DNA of 15,720 nucleotides from DASSBR01 sp035708085 (GTDB lineage Bacteria > Pseudomonadota > Gammaproteobacteria > Natronospirales > DASSBR01). The notes beneath the pieces are model-generated. The model saw only the letters and a program-made list of their open reading frames with translations, made no database searches and was not told the DNA's origin. Made by a program: the position numbers and the translations under genes. Position 1 is the stretch's first letter. Every line of letters begins with the position of its first letter. Positions 1 through 6,977 of the stretch are shown one piece after another. Location: contig DASSTE010000021.1 in the NCBI GenBank assembly GCA_035708085.1, positions 1-15,720 of the forward strand, read 5' to 3'.

Positions 1-597
1 CCGCGCGAGGCGCAGGAGGTACATGATTGCCTCGCGAAACATGGGCTGACATACGGGCACTATCTGCTGGCCGTGGGGACGCTGGAGCCGCGCAAGAACA
101 TTACCAGTCTCATCCGCGCTTATGAGAAAATCCCGTCCCGCGTGCGCCGCAGGTTCCCGCTCGCACTTGCAGGGATGAAGGGCTGGCATTACGGCGAGAT
201 TGGCCGCGAGATGGAGCCGCTGGTCGCCACCGGTGAGATCAAGCTGCTGGGTTATCTGAGCGATGATGAACTGCCGCAAGTTTATGCCGGCAGTTGCATG
301 CTAGTTTATCCGTCCATTTACGAGGGTTTTGGCCTGCCGCCGCTGGAGGCGATGGCGTGTGGAGTGCCGGTGATCGCGTCCAATCGCGCGTCGCTGCCCG
401 AGGTGGTGGGCGACGCCGGCATATTGGTGGAACCCTACGATATCGACGCGATCGCCGAAGCGATCGTGGGTCTCATTGACGATGCCCACGAGCGCGAACG
501 GCGGAGCCACGCAGGTTTGGAACGGTCAGGCGACTTCAGTTGGCAGAAATGCGCGCGCGAAACGATGGCAGTATACAGGCAGGCGCTTAATGATTAG
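1..597 (+). CDS. GT4-family glycosyltransferase, 5'-truncated by the window
   Basis: The reading frame is open from base 1 to the TAG at 595-597, so the gene starts upstream of the window; the GTG at 73 lies inside a conserved motif and is not the start. The visible 198 codons are the C-terminal GT-B half of a GT4 (group 1) glycosyltransferase. They show the VGTLEPRKN strand-turn that opens the nucleotide-sugar domain, the YLSDDELPQVYAGS segment, and the EX7E signature EGFGLPPLEAMACGVPV, whose glutamates bind the donor sugar nucleotide in this family. GT4 enzymes transfer a sugar with retention from a nucleotide donor, here presumably to a lipid-linked oligosaccharide at the inner face of the cytoplasmic membrane. 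The donor and acceptor cannot be read from the sequence. The stop overlaps the next gene's start by 8 nt, indicating translational coupling in a polysaccharide operon. Confidence 0.9.
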   Translation, partial: PREAQEVHDCLAKHGLTYGHYLLAVGTLEPRKNITSLIRAYEKIPSRVRRRFPLALAGMKGWHYGEIGREMEPLVATGEIKLLGYLSDDELPQVYAGSCMLVYPSIYEGFGLPPLEAMACGVPVIASNRASLPEVVGDAGILVEPYDIDAIAEAIVGLIDDAHERERRSHAGLERSGDFSWQKCARETMAVYRQALND

Positions 598-1915
598 GTA
601 TTGGCGAATCGGCAGCCGGACGGTGGTGACGGCAGCACTGGTGCTGCTGGTCGTCGCGGCGTACCGGAACATCAACTGGGTGTTCATTAACCGCAGTTTT
701 ACGACCAACTTCGTGCTGCATGAGTTGGGCGTTACCGCCTACGTCTTCCATGATGGCTGGCAGGAGGTGCACGACTGGTGGTTCGACGAGCATCTGCAGG
801 CCGTCGACGCGACGCCGTACCGCAAGTTTTTGGCCGGGCGCGCGAAGAAGCGTCAGGCGGCGCTTGCCACCATGCCCGTCGTCAAGAAGCGCTACGTAAT
901 TTACGTCCAGATGGAGGCGATCGCCGCAAGTGCGCTGAAGCTTAAGCTGAACGGTCACTACGTGGCGCCGTTCCTGCGCCAGTTGCGCAGCCGCAGCATC
1001 TGGTTTGAAAACGCGTTCGACGAAACCGACGCGGGGCGCACCTCCGATGCTGAATTTTTGGCGTTGACCGGCGTCATTCCGATTCAGGGTAATCCGGTCT
1101 TTACCAATCAGAGCCTGTACCAGGTGCCGGCCGTGCCGCGCATCTTCGACAAGGCCGGTTATACGACGATTTCCGTGCATGGCTTTGAGGGCCAGTTCTG
1201 GCATCGCAAGGCGAGCCACAAGGCGCTCGGCTACGAAAAACAGTATTACAAGAAAGACCTGAAGCAGGACGACATCATTGGCTGGGGCGTTTCGGACCGC
1301 TCTGTAATGAAGCAGGCCGTTAATATCCTTGCGGCGCAAAAGGGCAAGGTGTTTATGCACATCATCACGCTCAGCAGCCATCATCCATTCAACTTTGTGA
1401 GGCAACGATTTGGCGGCCCGGACAAGGGCATCGTCAACGACTACCTTCGCTCGGTGCAATATCTGGATGGCGCGGTCAAGCTGCTGTTCCATCTGCTGAA
1501 GGAAAAGGGGATTTTGAACCAGTGCGTGATCGCGTTGTACGGCGACCATGACAGTGGAATCACACGCCAGATCATCAAGTACCGTGATCCGCCGAACCAT
1601 AATCCGGCCGCGCACGACAAGATCACGATGATGATCTACGGCCTGGGTCACGCCGTCGTCAAGCGGCCGAGCGGTCTGCAAGATCTCGCGCCGACCATTT
1701 TGACGGCGCAGGGCCTGCCGGTGCCGACGACGGCCGTGGGTGGATTACCCGATTCGCACATCAGCGTACTGCTGCCCGGCGGCGGCGCCATCGTCGGTAT
1801 GGACCGCCGCGGCGATCCGGTCAAGGAGCGGATACCGGTCAATATCCGCAAACTAACCTTGCTGTCGCTGCATCGGCCGAAGGATCTTGCTGCGGCTACG
1901 GGTAGCAAGCCATGA
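590..1915 (+). CDS. LtaS/sulfatase-fold phosphoglycerol-transferase-like protein with one TM helix
   Basis: This 441-aa protein has an N-terminal membrane helix (about residues 11-28) and a periplasmic alkaline-phosphatase/sulfatase-fold domain. Residues known in S. aureus LtaS have clear counterparts: E109 (VQMEA), the nucleophile T151 (GRTSDAEF), W204 and R206 (FWHRK), H264 or H265 (LSSHHPF), and D319-H320 (YGDHDSGI). Their spacing is close to LtaS E255, T300, W354/R356, H416 and D475/H476, so a metal-dependent phosphoglycerol transferase using Thr is the best reading; true sulfatases use Cys or Ser. LtaS has five membrane helices, whereas this protein starts at the equivalent of TM5. I chose ATG 590 because it overlaps the previous stop (TAATGATTAG) and gives a clean basic start plus helix; the frame is open further upstream (to about 476), but that part lies inside the previous gene. 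It ends in an ATGA overlap with the next gene, a likely partner. The substrate is inferred, possibly phosphatidylglycerol to the cluster's glycan. Confidence 0.85.
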   Translation: MIRYWRIGSRTVVTAALVLLVVAAYRNINWVFINRSFTTNFVLHELGVTAYVFHDGWQEVHDWWFDEHLQAVDATPYRKFLAGRAKKRQAALATMPVVKKRYVIYVQMEAIAASALKLKLNGHYVAPFLRQLRSRSIWFENAFDETDAGRTSDAEFLALTGVIPIQGNPVFTNQSLYQVPAVPRIFDKAGYTTISVHGFEGQFWHRKASHKALGYEKQYYKKDLKQDDIIGWGVSDRSVMKQAVNILAAQKGKVFMHIITLSSHHPFNFVRQRFGGPDKGIVNDYLRSVQYLDGAVKLLFHLLKEKGILNQCVIALYGDHDSGITRQIIKYRDPPNHNPAAHDKITMMIYGLGHAVVKRPSGLQDLAPTILTAQGLPVPTTAVGGLPDSHISVLLPGGGAIVGMDRRGDPVKERIPVNIRKLTLLSLHRPKDLAAATGSKP

Positions 1916-3903
1916 GGCTGTGGACGATCAGGATAGTTGCTGTTGCGCTGGTCGGGCTGACGGCCTTGGGTGTGATTGGTCACGCCGTTAATGTAGCGAG
2001 GCACAGCACGCCGGATAAAGCCGGGGACGGCAGTTGTACCGTACATTGGAGCCAGAAGCCGGCAGGGAACGGCGCAATCAACTTCGCGGATGTCGCAAAC
2101 GGCAAGACCTTCACCGCGCCGGTGCAGATTGAGTGCCACGGCGTCGACTTGAGCCAGTACAGCTTGTCGTTCCATGTCTACGACGGCCACGGCAAGGTGA
2201 TCCGGTTCGACAATCCGCACTTCCCGCTGCACGACAACCGCGGCGTGCTGAAACTGACGGCGGGCGACTTGGCGGCCTATCGAAGCCAGACCGTCGTAGT
2301 CCGCCCCGATTTGGTAAAAGGGGATGGCTTCTGGGTGAGCCGCAAATATCACCTGCACGCGTCGCCGCTGACATTTCATCTCGAAATCAACAATATCAAG
2401 CAACACATCGCGGCAGCTATTGCCGCCGGACCCGCGCCGGCGCCCGGCAAAAACTGCGAGTTTGCTGTCCAGAATCAAAGCGGCGTTGTTCGCTACGACT
2501 ACGCGCGGCTGGATCGCGATCCGTCTATGGCGGTCCAGGTAACGACGACCTGTCCGGCGCTCGCCGGAAAACGGCTGACCTACCATGTCGTCGAAACCGA
2601 CGGCCAGCTGCTGGCTTGGGATGTCATGAGTCGCAAAAGCATCAAGCTGAGCCGCTCGGTCAATGGCCGACAGACGCTGGCAGCGGCGACCTTCCAGCCG
2701 ACCAAAGATGCTGGCGGCCGCGCCGTCTGGACCGCTACGCTGCCGATCGATATCTACCGTTACCGGTTCGGAGCGCCGCAGGATCTGCATTTTATCGTCG
2801 ACGTCATCAACGATGACGGGTCGCTGTTTCTGCACGCGCCGTCGGCGGCTCTGCAGGTGACGGTCGATTACGATCTGCCGCGGGTGCGCAAGATCTACCA
2901 GATCGTGCCGCGCCTGATTCCAGCCAACAGCTTGGCGCGCGTACCGGTTGTTTATAATTTTTATTCGCCGCGTACCAAGCAGACCGGCTTCCGGTTGTCC
3001 GAATCGTTTCTGCGCAAGCCGAGCCTGTATCGCTCGGACAGTCGCCGGATTACGCTGCCGGAGCTGCAAAAGGGCAATAACTGGCACGCGGTCTGGTTGT
3101 ATGCGGATACGCCGCCAGCCGGTATTTACAGCGTCACCGCCGGGTTCGTCTATGATCCGTACGCTTGGTACGGCGACATCTTCAAGATCGGCGGCACCAC
3201 GTCGCTAGTGATCAATCCTTTCCTGTTCTTCCTGTGCAGCCTGGCGGGCATCTGGTTCCTGTTCCGCTTTTGTGAGCGGGTGGTGCGGTCGCCGCATTGG
3301 TACGGCAAGCTGGTTTACGCGCTCGCGGCGGCCCTCGTAATCTATATTGTCGTAGTGCCGACGGTGCTGACGGTCGTCGGCCTCGCTGCAATCGTCACGT
3401 ACTGGTTCATATACAAACTCCTGCACGCGGCGCCCGAGACCTACGGCCGCGTGCTGCTGATTTCCGGATTCGTGTTCGGGCTAGTGATGGAGCTCTACTG
3501 GGGTGCCGGCATCCTGGGAGAATACTGGCACGCTGTCGTGCTGTCGGCGACGCTCCAGGGCGTGCTGGTCTTTCTGCTGTGCCTGCCGTTTCGGCGCAAG
3601 CGCGGCGTGTGCACGGGTATCGTCGTCAGCTGGTTCGTGCTGTGGCTTGTGGTGTATCTCACGTTCGATATTTATACCAAGTTCTTCGGCCAGGCGCCGA
3701 AGCTCGACATCCTGACCTACGCCGGCCAGGGTGCAGCGCTGACGAATGAGATTATCGGGCTGTTCGGCGGGGCGGATTGGGGCGGCATCGGCATCTGGTG
3801 CTTCTTCCCGGCTGCGGTGATGATCGGCCTGTACCGCGTTCGCGCGTTGAATCATGCCCGGTCGCGAGTCGATGACTCGCTGGTCGGTGCCCCGGACAGT
3901 TAG
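1912..3903 (+). CDS. Periplasmic beta-rich protein with polytopic C-terminus resembling LtaS TM1-4
   Basis: This 663-aa protein belongs to no family I can name. Residues 1-25 look like a signal anchor (MRLWTIR followed by a hydrophobic stretch). Residues about 40-430 are polar, beta-like and probably periplasmic. They include two similar units with paired cysteines, C42/C75 and C182/C214, and a third unit at about 320-430. Six or seven membrane helices follow: about 432-453, 467-503 (probably a hairpin), 513-533, 540-560, 566-585 and 622-642. The basic clusters RRKRG (561-565) and RVRALNHAR (642-650) point to the cytoplasm, which puts loop 586-621 in the periplasm. That loop and its flanking helices resemble LtaS between TM3 and TM4. 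The ATGA overlap with the upstream catalytic gene suggests the two proteins form one complex. The next gene starts 2 nt after the stop. A role in presenting substrate or polysaccharide to the transferase is inference only. Confidence 0.8.
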   Translation: MRLWTIRIVAVALVGLTALGVIGHAVNVARHSTPDKAGDGSCTVHWSQKPAGNGAINFADVANGKTFTAPVQIECHGVDLSQYSLSFHVYDGHGKVIRFDNPHFPLHDNRGVLKLTAGDLAAYRSQTVVVRPDLVKGDGFWVSRKYHLHASPLTFHLEINNIKQHIAAAIAAGPAPAPGKNCEFAVQNQSGVVRYDYARLDRDPSMAVQVTTTCPALAGKRLTYHVVETDGQLLAWDVMSRKSIKLSRSVNGRQTLAAATFQPTKDAGGRAVWTATLPIDIYRYRFGAPQDLHFIVDVINDDGSLFLHAPSAALQVTVDYDLPRVRKIYQIVPRLIPANSLARVPVVYNFYSPRTKQTGFRLSESFLRKPSLYRSDSRRITLPELQKGNNWHAVWLYADTPPAGIYSVTAGFVYDPYAWYGDIFKIGGTTSLVINPFLFFLCSLAGIWFLFRFCERVVRSPHWYGKLVYALAAALVIYIVVVPTVLTVVGLAAIVTYWFIYKLLHAAPETYGRVLLISGFVFGLVMELYWGAGILGEYWHAVVLSATLQGVLVFLLCLPFRRKRGVCTGIVVSWFVLWLVVYLTFDIYTKFFGQAPKLDILTYAGQGAALTNEIIGLFGGADWGGIGIWCFFPAAVMIGLYRVRALNHARSRVDDSLVGAPDS

Positions 3904-3905
3904 GT

Positions 3906-5033
3906 GTGCGTGTTCTGCACGTCTTCAAGCTGTACCTGCCCTTTCGCGGTGGCATCATTTCCGTCATCGAGGTGCTGACCAAAGGGCTGCGAGGCCAAGT
4001 CGACGCGTGCGTACTTGTCGCCGCGGAACGCGGTCTTGGGGGGACGGAAGTCGTTGACGGCGTGCCGGTCCGGCGGACGAGTTCCGCCGGCCAGTTAATG
4101 GCGCTGCCGGTCGCGCCGACGCTGCCCCTCTGGTTCTGGTCCGGCGCGCGACGCGCCGATATCGTCGACTATCATTATCCGTTTCCGCTTGCCGATCTTG
4201 CTATCAGCCTGTGGTTCCCTGCCGGCACCGCGCTGGTGGTGCATTGGCACAGCGACATCGTCGCGCAGCGGCGTACCGGGCGCCTGCTGGCGCCGTTCAT
4301 CCGGCGTTGCCTGCGGCGGGCGGATCGCATCATCGTCGCCACGCCGTTTCATATCGAGCAATCGCCGATTCTCAGGGACTTCCGAAGCAAGTGCGAAGTG
4401 GTGCCGTACGGCATCAATGTAGCGGAGTGGATCTCGCTTGAGCCGGCGCAGCTCAGGCGGATCGAACAGCTGCGCGAACGACAGCCGCGGCTGGTGCTCG
4501 CGGTGGGCCGGCTCGTGCCGTACAAGGGTTTCGAGAACCTGATTCGCGCGATGCCGCGGGTCGACGGACATTTGACCATTGTCGGCACCGGCCCACTCCG
4601 GAGCGAGTTGCAGCGGCTGGCCGAAACGATAGGGGTCGGCGCGCGCGTGACATTCGAAGATGACGCGACAGCGGACAAGCTCAAGACGCTGATGCACGCG
4701 TGTCGGTTGCTGGTGCTGCCGTCGGTGGGCCGGAACGAGGCGTTCGGCATGGTCCAACTCGAGGCGATGGCGTGCGCGAAGCCGGTCGTTAATACATCGA
4801 TTCATGGCGGCGTCGCCTGGGTTGCACGGGACGGGCAGGAGGGGCTGACAGTGCCGCCGGACGATGTCGAGGCGCTTTCACGGGCAATTACGCGGCTGCT
4901 CGACGACCCGGACGAAGCGCGCCGCATGGGCGAGCAAGGCTATGCCCGTGTTTGCACCGAATTTACGCTCGAGCGCTTCACCGAGCGCACGCTGGCGGTG
5001 TATCGCGACGTGCTGGTGGCGCACCGGCAATGA
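3906..5033 (+). CDS. GT4-family glycosyltransferase
   Basis: This complete 375-aa GT-B glycosyltransferase starts MRVLHVFKLYLPFRGGI, the typical GT4 N-terminus with the glycine pair that contacts acceptor or phosphate. It continues with a Rossmann-like acceptor domain including HWHSD (113-117), then the donor domain with VGRLVPYKGFENLI (199-212) and VGTGPLR (226-232). The EX7E motif is E278 to E286 (NEAFGMVQLEAMACAKPVV). The GTG at 3906 is the start because homologous residues begin there and the frame has no better upstream start; it lies two bases after the previous stop with no convincing Shine-Dalgarno, so translation may depend on re-initiation. It ends in an ATGA overlap with the reductase/epimerase gene. 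It probably adds one sugar of the repeat unit on the cytoplasmic face of the membrane. Donor specificity is unknown; a mannosyl- or rhamnosyltransferase would fit equally well. Confidence 0.9.
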   Translation: MRVLHVFKLYLPFRGGIISVIEVLTKGLRGQVDACVLVAAERGLGGTEVVDGVPVRRTSSAGQLMALPVAPTLPLWFWSGARRADIVDYHYPFPLADLAISLWFPAGTALVVHWHSDIVAQRRTGRLLAPFIRRCLRRADRIIVATPFHIEQSPILRDFRSKCEVVPYGINVAEWISLEPAQLRRIEQLRERQPRLVLAVGRLVPYKGFENLIRAMPRVDGHLTIVGTGPLRSELQRLAETIGVGARVTFEDDATADKLKTLMHACRLLVLPSVGRNEAFGMVQLEAMACAKPVVNTSIHGGVAWVARDGQEGLTVPPDDVEALSRAITRLLDDPDEARRMGEQGYARVCTEFTLERFTERTLAVYRDVLVAHRQ

Positions 5034-5902
5034 GCGATGTGCTCGTCGCCGGCGCGAGCAGCCAGATCGGGCGCTTTCTGCTGCCGCAATTACGTGAGCG
5101 CGGCTATTCGGTGACGGCTGTGAGTCGACGCGCGTCGGTGGAATTGCCGCCCGTACGTTGCCTTCAGGCTGATATTACCCATCAGCGGCTGGAGGAGGCG
5201 GCTATCGCAGAAACCGTCGTGTCGCTGGCGCCGCTGGGCGTGATCGTCGAGGCGCTCACGCACGATCATTTGCCGCGCATTCAGCGCCTCGTCGCCTTCA
5301 GTTCCACCGGCGCGCTGACTAAGCGAAGTTCCACCGACCCCCGCGAACAAGCCGCGGCGGCGCGGTTACTTGAGGCCGAGGCGGCCTTTCGCCGGCAATG
5401 CGACGCGCGCTCAATCGCGTGGACGCTGTTTCGGCCGACGATGATTTACGACGGCACGAACGACAAGAACGTCGCGCTGATCGCCCGCTTCATCAGCCGG
5501 TTCGGCATTTTTCCCCTGGTCGGCGAAGCGGCCGGACGGCGCCAGCCGGTGCATGCCGCCGACTTGGCGCGAGCCTGCTGCGACGTGCTGACGAACACGA
5601 ACACCTACAACCAGACCTACAACCTCGGCGGCGGTGAAGTACTGAGCTACCGGGACATGGTCACGCGCATTTTCCTGGCGCTCAGCAAAAGCCCCCGCTG
5701 TGTGCGCATTCCGCCGTTGCTGTTGCGCGCTGCGCTGGCGACGGCGCGGATTATGCCGCGATACCGTTATCTGAATGCGGCCATGGCCGATCGGATGAAT
5801 CAGGATATGGTGTTCGATCTTGCCGCAGCGGCGCGGGATTTCGGTTATCGGCCGGGGCCGTTCAGACTCGATTTCGGCCAGGATTGCCCGGCGGGAGTTT
5901 AA
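5030..5902 (+). CDS. SDR-family nucleotide-sugar reductase/epimerase (WbpV/WreQ-like position)
   Basis: This 290-aa short-chain dehydrogenase/reductase has the dinucleotide-binding glycine motif GASSQIG (8-14) after strand VLVAG, the D47-I48 pair of extended SDRs, FSSTG (90-94), and RPTMIYDG (135-142). It starts at ATG 5030 inside an ATGA overlap with the glycosyltransferase; the frame extends further upstream only as read-through. Followed by a WbpL-like transferase and a WbpM-like dehydratase, it sits where P. aeruginosa has WbpV and R. etli has WreQ, which reduce the 4-keto-6-deoxy product of the dehydratase. The inferred product is UDP-QuiNAc or the 4-epimer UDP-FucNAc. The canonical YxxxK catalytic pair is not visible: the aligned positions appear to be A108 and R112. 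It may therefore use a different acid/base or be an atypical SDR. The fold is firm and the reaction is inferred from position. Confidence 0.82.
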   Translation: MSDVLVAGASSQIGRFLLPQLRERGYSVTAVSRRASVELPPVRCLQADITHQRLEEAAIAETVVSLAPLGVIVEALTHDHLPRIQRLVAFSSTGALTKRSSTDPREQAAAARLLEAEAAFRRQCDARSIAWTLFRPTMIYDGTNDKNVALIARFISRFGIFPLVGEAAGRRQPVHAADLARACCDVLTNTNTYNQTYNLGGGEVLSYRDMVTRIFLALSKSPRCVRIPPLLLRAALATARIMPRYRYLNAAMADRMNQDMVFDLAAAARDFGYRPGPFRLDFGQDCPAGV

Positions 5903-5945
5903 TTCCGGCACAATAAGCCGCGCCCGGCAAACTTGTGCGACTGTC

Positions 5946-6977
5946 ATGCTTGTGTTTTGGAGTCCGATCATTGCGCTGCTCGTCAGCGCCCTTCTGTGCG
6001 GCTGGCTGGTCCGCTACCGGGGCCGCTGGGCGATTCTCGACCATCCCAATGCGCGCTCTCTGCATGACATGCCCCGCCCGCGCTCCGGCGGTGTCGCGAT
6101 CGTACTCGGCTTCGCCGCAGGTGGCGGCGCGCTGGCGGCTACCTCCCTTTCGGGCGGGCCGCTGTGGCCCGCGGTATGTGTGCTGGCAGTCGCCGCAATC
6201 TCGCTGGTTGATGACGTCCGCGGCGCGCCAGTGGCGGTCCGCCTTCCGGTACATGTCGCCGCCGCCGCGGCCATGGTCATCGGCGGCGGCAGTGCACTAC
6301 ATCGGCTGGATTTTCCGTTTTGGGAACTGGTGCTCCCGGGGTGGATTGCCGTCGCTGGTAGCATTCTTTATTTGACATGGATGTTGAACCTGTACAACTT
6401 CATGGACGGCATTGACGGCCTGGCCGGCGGCATGGCCGTGCTGGGCTTCGGCGCCTTCGCAGTGCTGGGCTGGCTGGCGGGCGCTCCCGTTTTTACGTGG
6501 TTCAGCCTGTGCGTGGCGGCGGCAAGCGCCGGCTTCCTGCTATTCAATTTTCCGCCCGCCCGCATTTTCATGGGTGACGTCGGTTCCGGCACGCTCGGCT
6601 TTCTCGCCGGACTGTTCACGCTGTGGGGCGCTCGTGCCGATGTGTTCCCGTTCTGGGTCGGCGTGCTGGTGTTTTCGCCGTTTGTCGTCGATGCCAGCTG
6701 GACGTTGCTGCGTCGCATAGCGACTGGCGAAAAGCCGTGGCAGGCGCACCGCGCGCATGCCTACCAGCGGCTGGTCCGGGCGGGCTGGAGCCACCGGCGC
6801 ACGGTACTCCGGGAATACACCCTTATGACAAGCTGCGCCGGCTCTGCTATGCTCGTGTGCGCATACGACGCAAATCCTGTGGGGGCAGCGGTTTTGTTGG
6901 GGTGGATTCTGATTTACGCAATGCTGGGAATCGCGGTGACGCGGTCCGTTGCCGCATGCGCGGGTAACGCGGCATGA
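5946..6977 (+). CDS. WecA/WbpL-type polyprenyl-phosphate sugar-1-phosphate transferase
   Basis: This 343-aa polytopic membrane protein of the MraY/WecA (GT4-type phosphotransferase) family moves an N-acetyl-aminosugar-1-phosphate from UDP to undecaprenyl phosphate and so starts the polysaccharide repeat unit. Family landmarks appear in order: PRPRSGGVAI (43-52), the Mg-site VDD (88-90), NFMDGIDGLAGG (151-162) with D154 and D157, RIFMGDVGSG (206-215) with D211, and the cytoplasmic HRAHAYQRL (268-276), which is the WbpL/WecA style rather than MraY. I chose ATG 5946 because the first helix begins there; an in-frame extension to about 5820 lies inside the preceding gene. A 43-nt gap separates it from the previous gene, the only real gap in the cluster, with no good Shine-Dalgarno. 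It ends in an ATGA overlap with the dehydratase gene. The substrate is probably UDP-QuiNAc, UDP-FucNAc or UDP-GlcNAc, by analogy with WbpL and WreU. Confidence 0.9.
   Translation: MLVFWSPIIALLVSALLCGWLVRYRGRWAILDHPNARSLHDMPRPRSGGVAIVLGFAAGGGALAATSLSGGPLWPAVCVLAVAAISLVDDVRGAPVAVRLPVHVAAAAAMVIGGGSALHRLDFPFWELVLPGWIAVAGSILYLTWMLNLYNFMDGIDGLAGGMAVLGFGAFAVLGWLAGAPVFTWFSLCVAAASAGFLLFNFPPARIFMGDVGSGTLGFLAGLFTLWGARADVFPFWVGVLVFSPFVVDASWTLLRRIATGEKPWQAHRAHAYQRLVRAGWSHRRTVLREYTLMTSCAGSAMLVCAYDANPVGAAVLLGWILIYAMLGIAVTRSVAACAGNAA

Noticed and set aside
73..597. GTG at 73 as the start of the first glycosyltransferase
   Set aside because: The frame is open to base 1 and the GTG encodes the Val of the conserved VGTLEPRKN motif, so the gene begins outside the window.
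590..1915. Reading the 441-aa protein as a true sulfatase
   Set aside because: The nucleophile position is Thr in GRTSDAEF, as in LtaS, not the Cys/Ser-x-Pro-x-Arg motif that is converted to formylglycine in sulfatases.
587..3087. Long minus-strand open frames opposite the LtaS-like and 663-aa genes (364 and 479 codons)
   Set aside because: They are rich in Arg, Gln, His and Val with no recognisable domains, and they lie opposite genes with clear motifs. They are antisense shadows of high-GC codon use.
5903..5945. Possible internal promoter in the 43-nt gap before the WbpL-like gene (TTGCCC at 5884, CACAAT at 5909)
   Set aside because: The 19-nt spacing and weak hexamer matches are not enough to call it.
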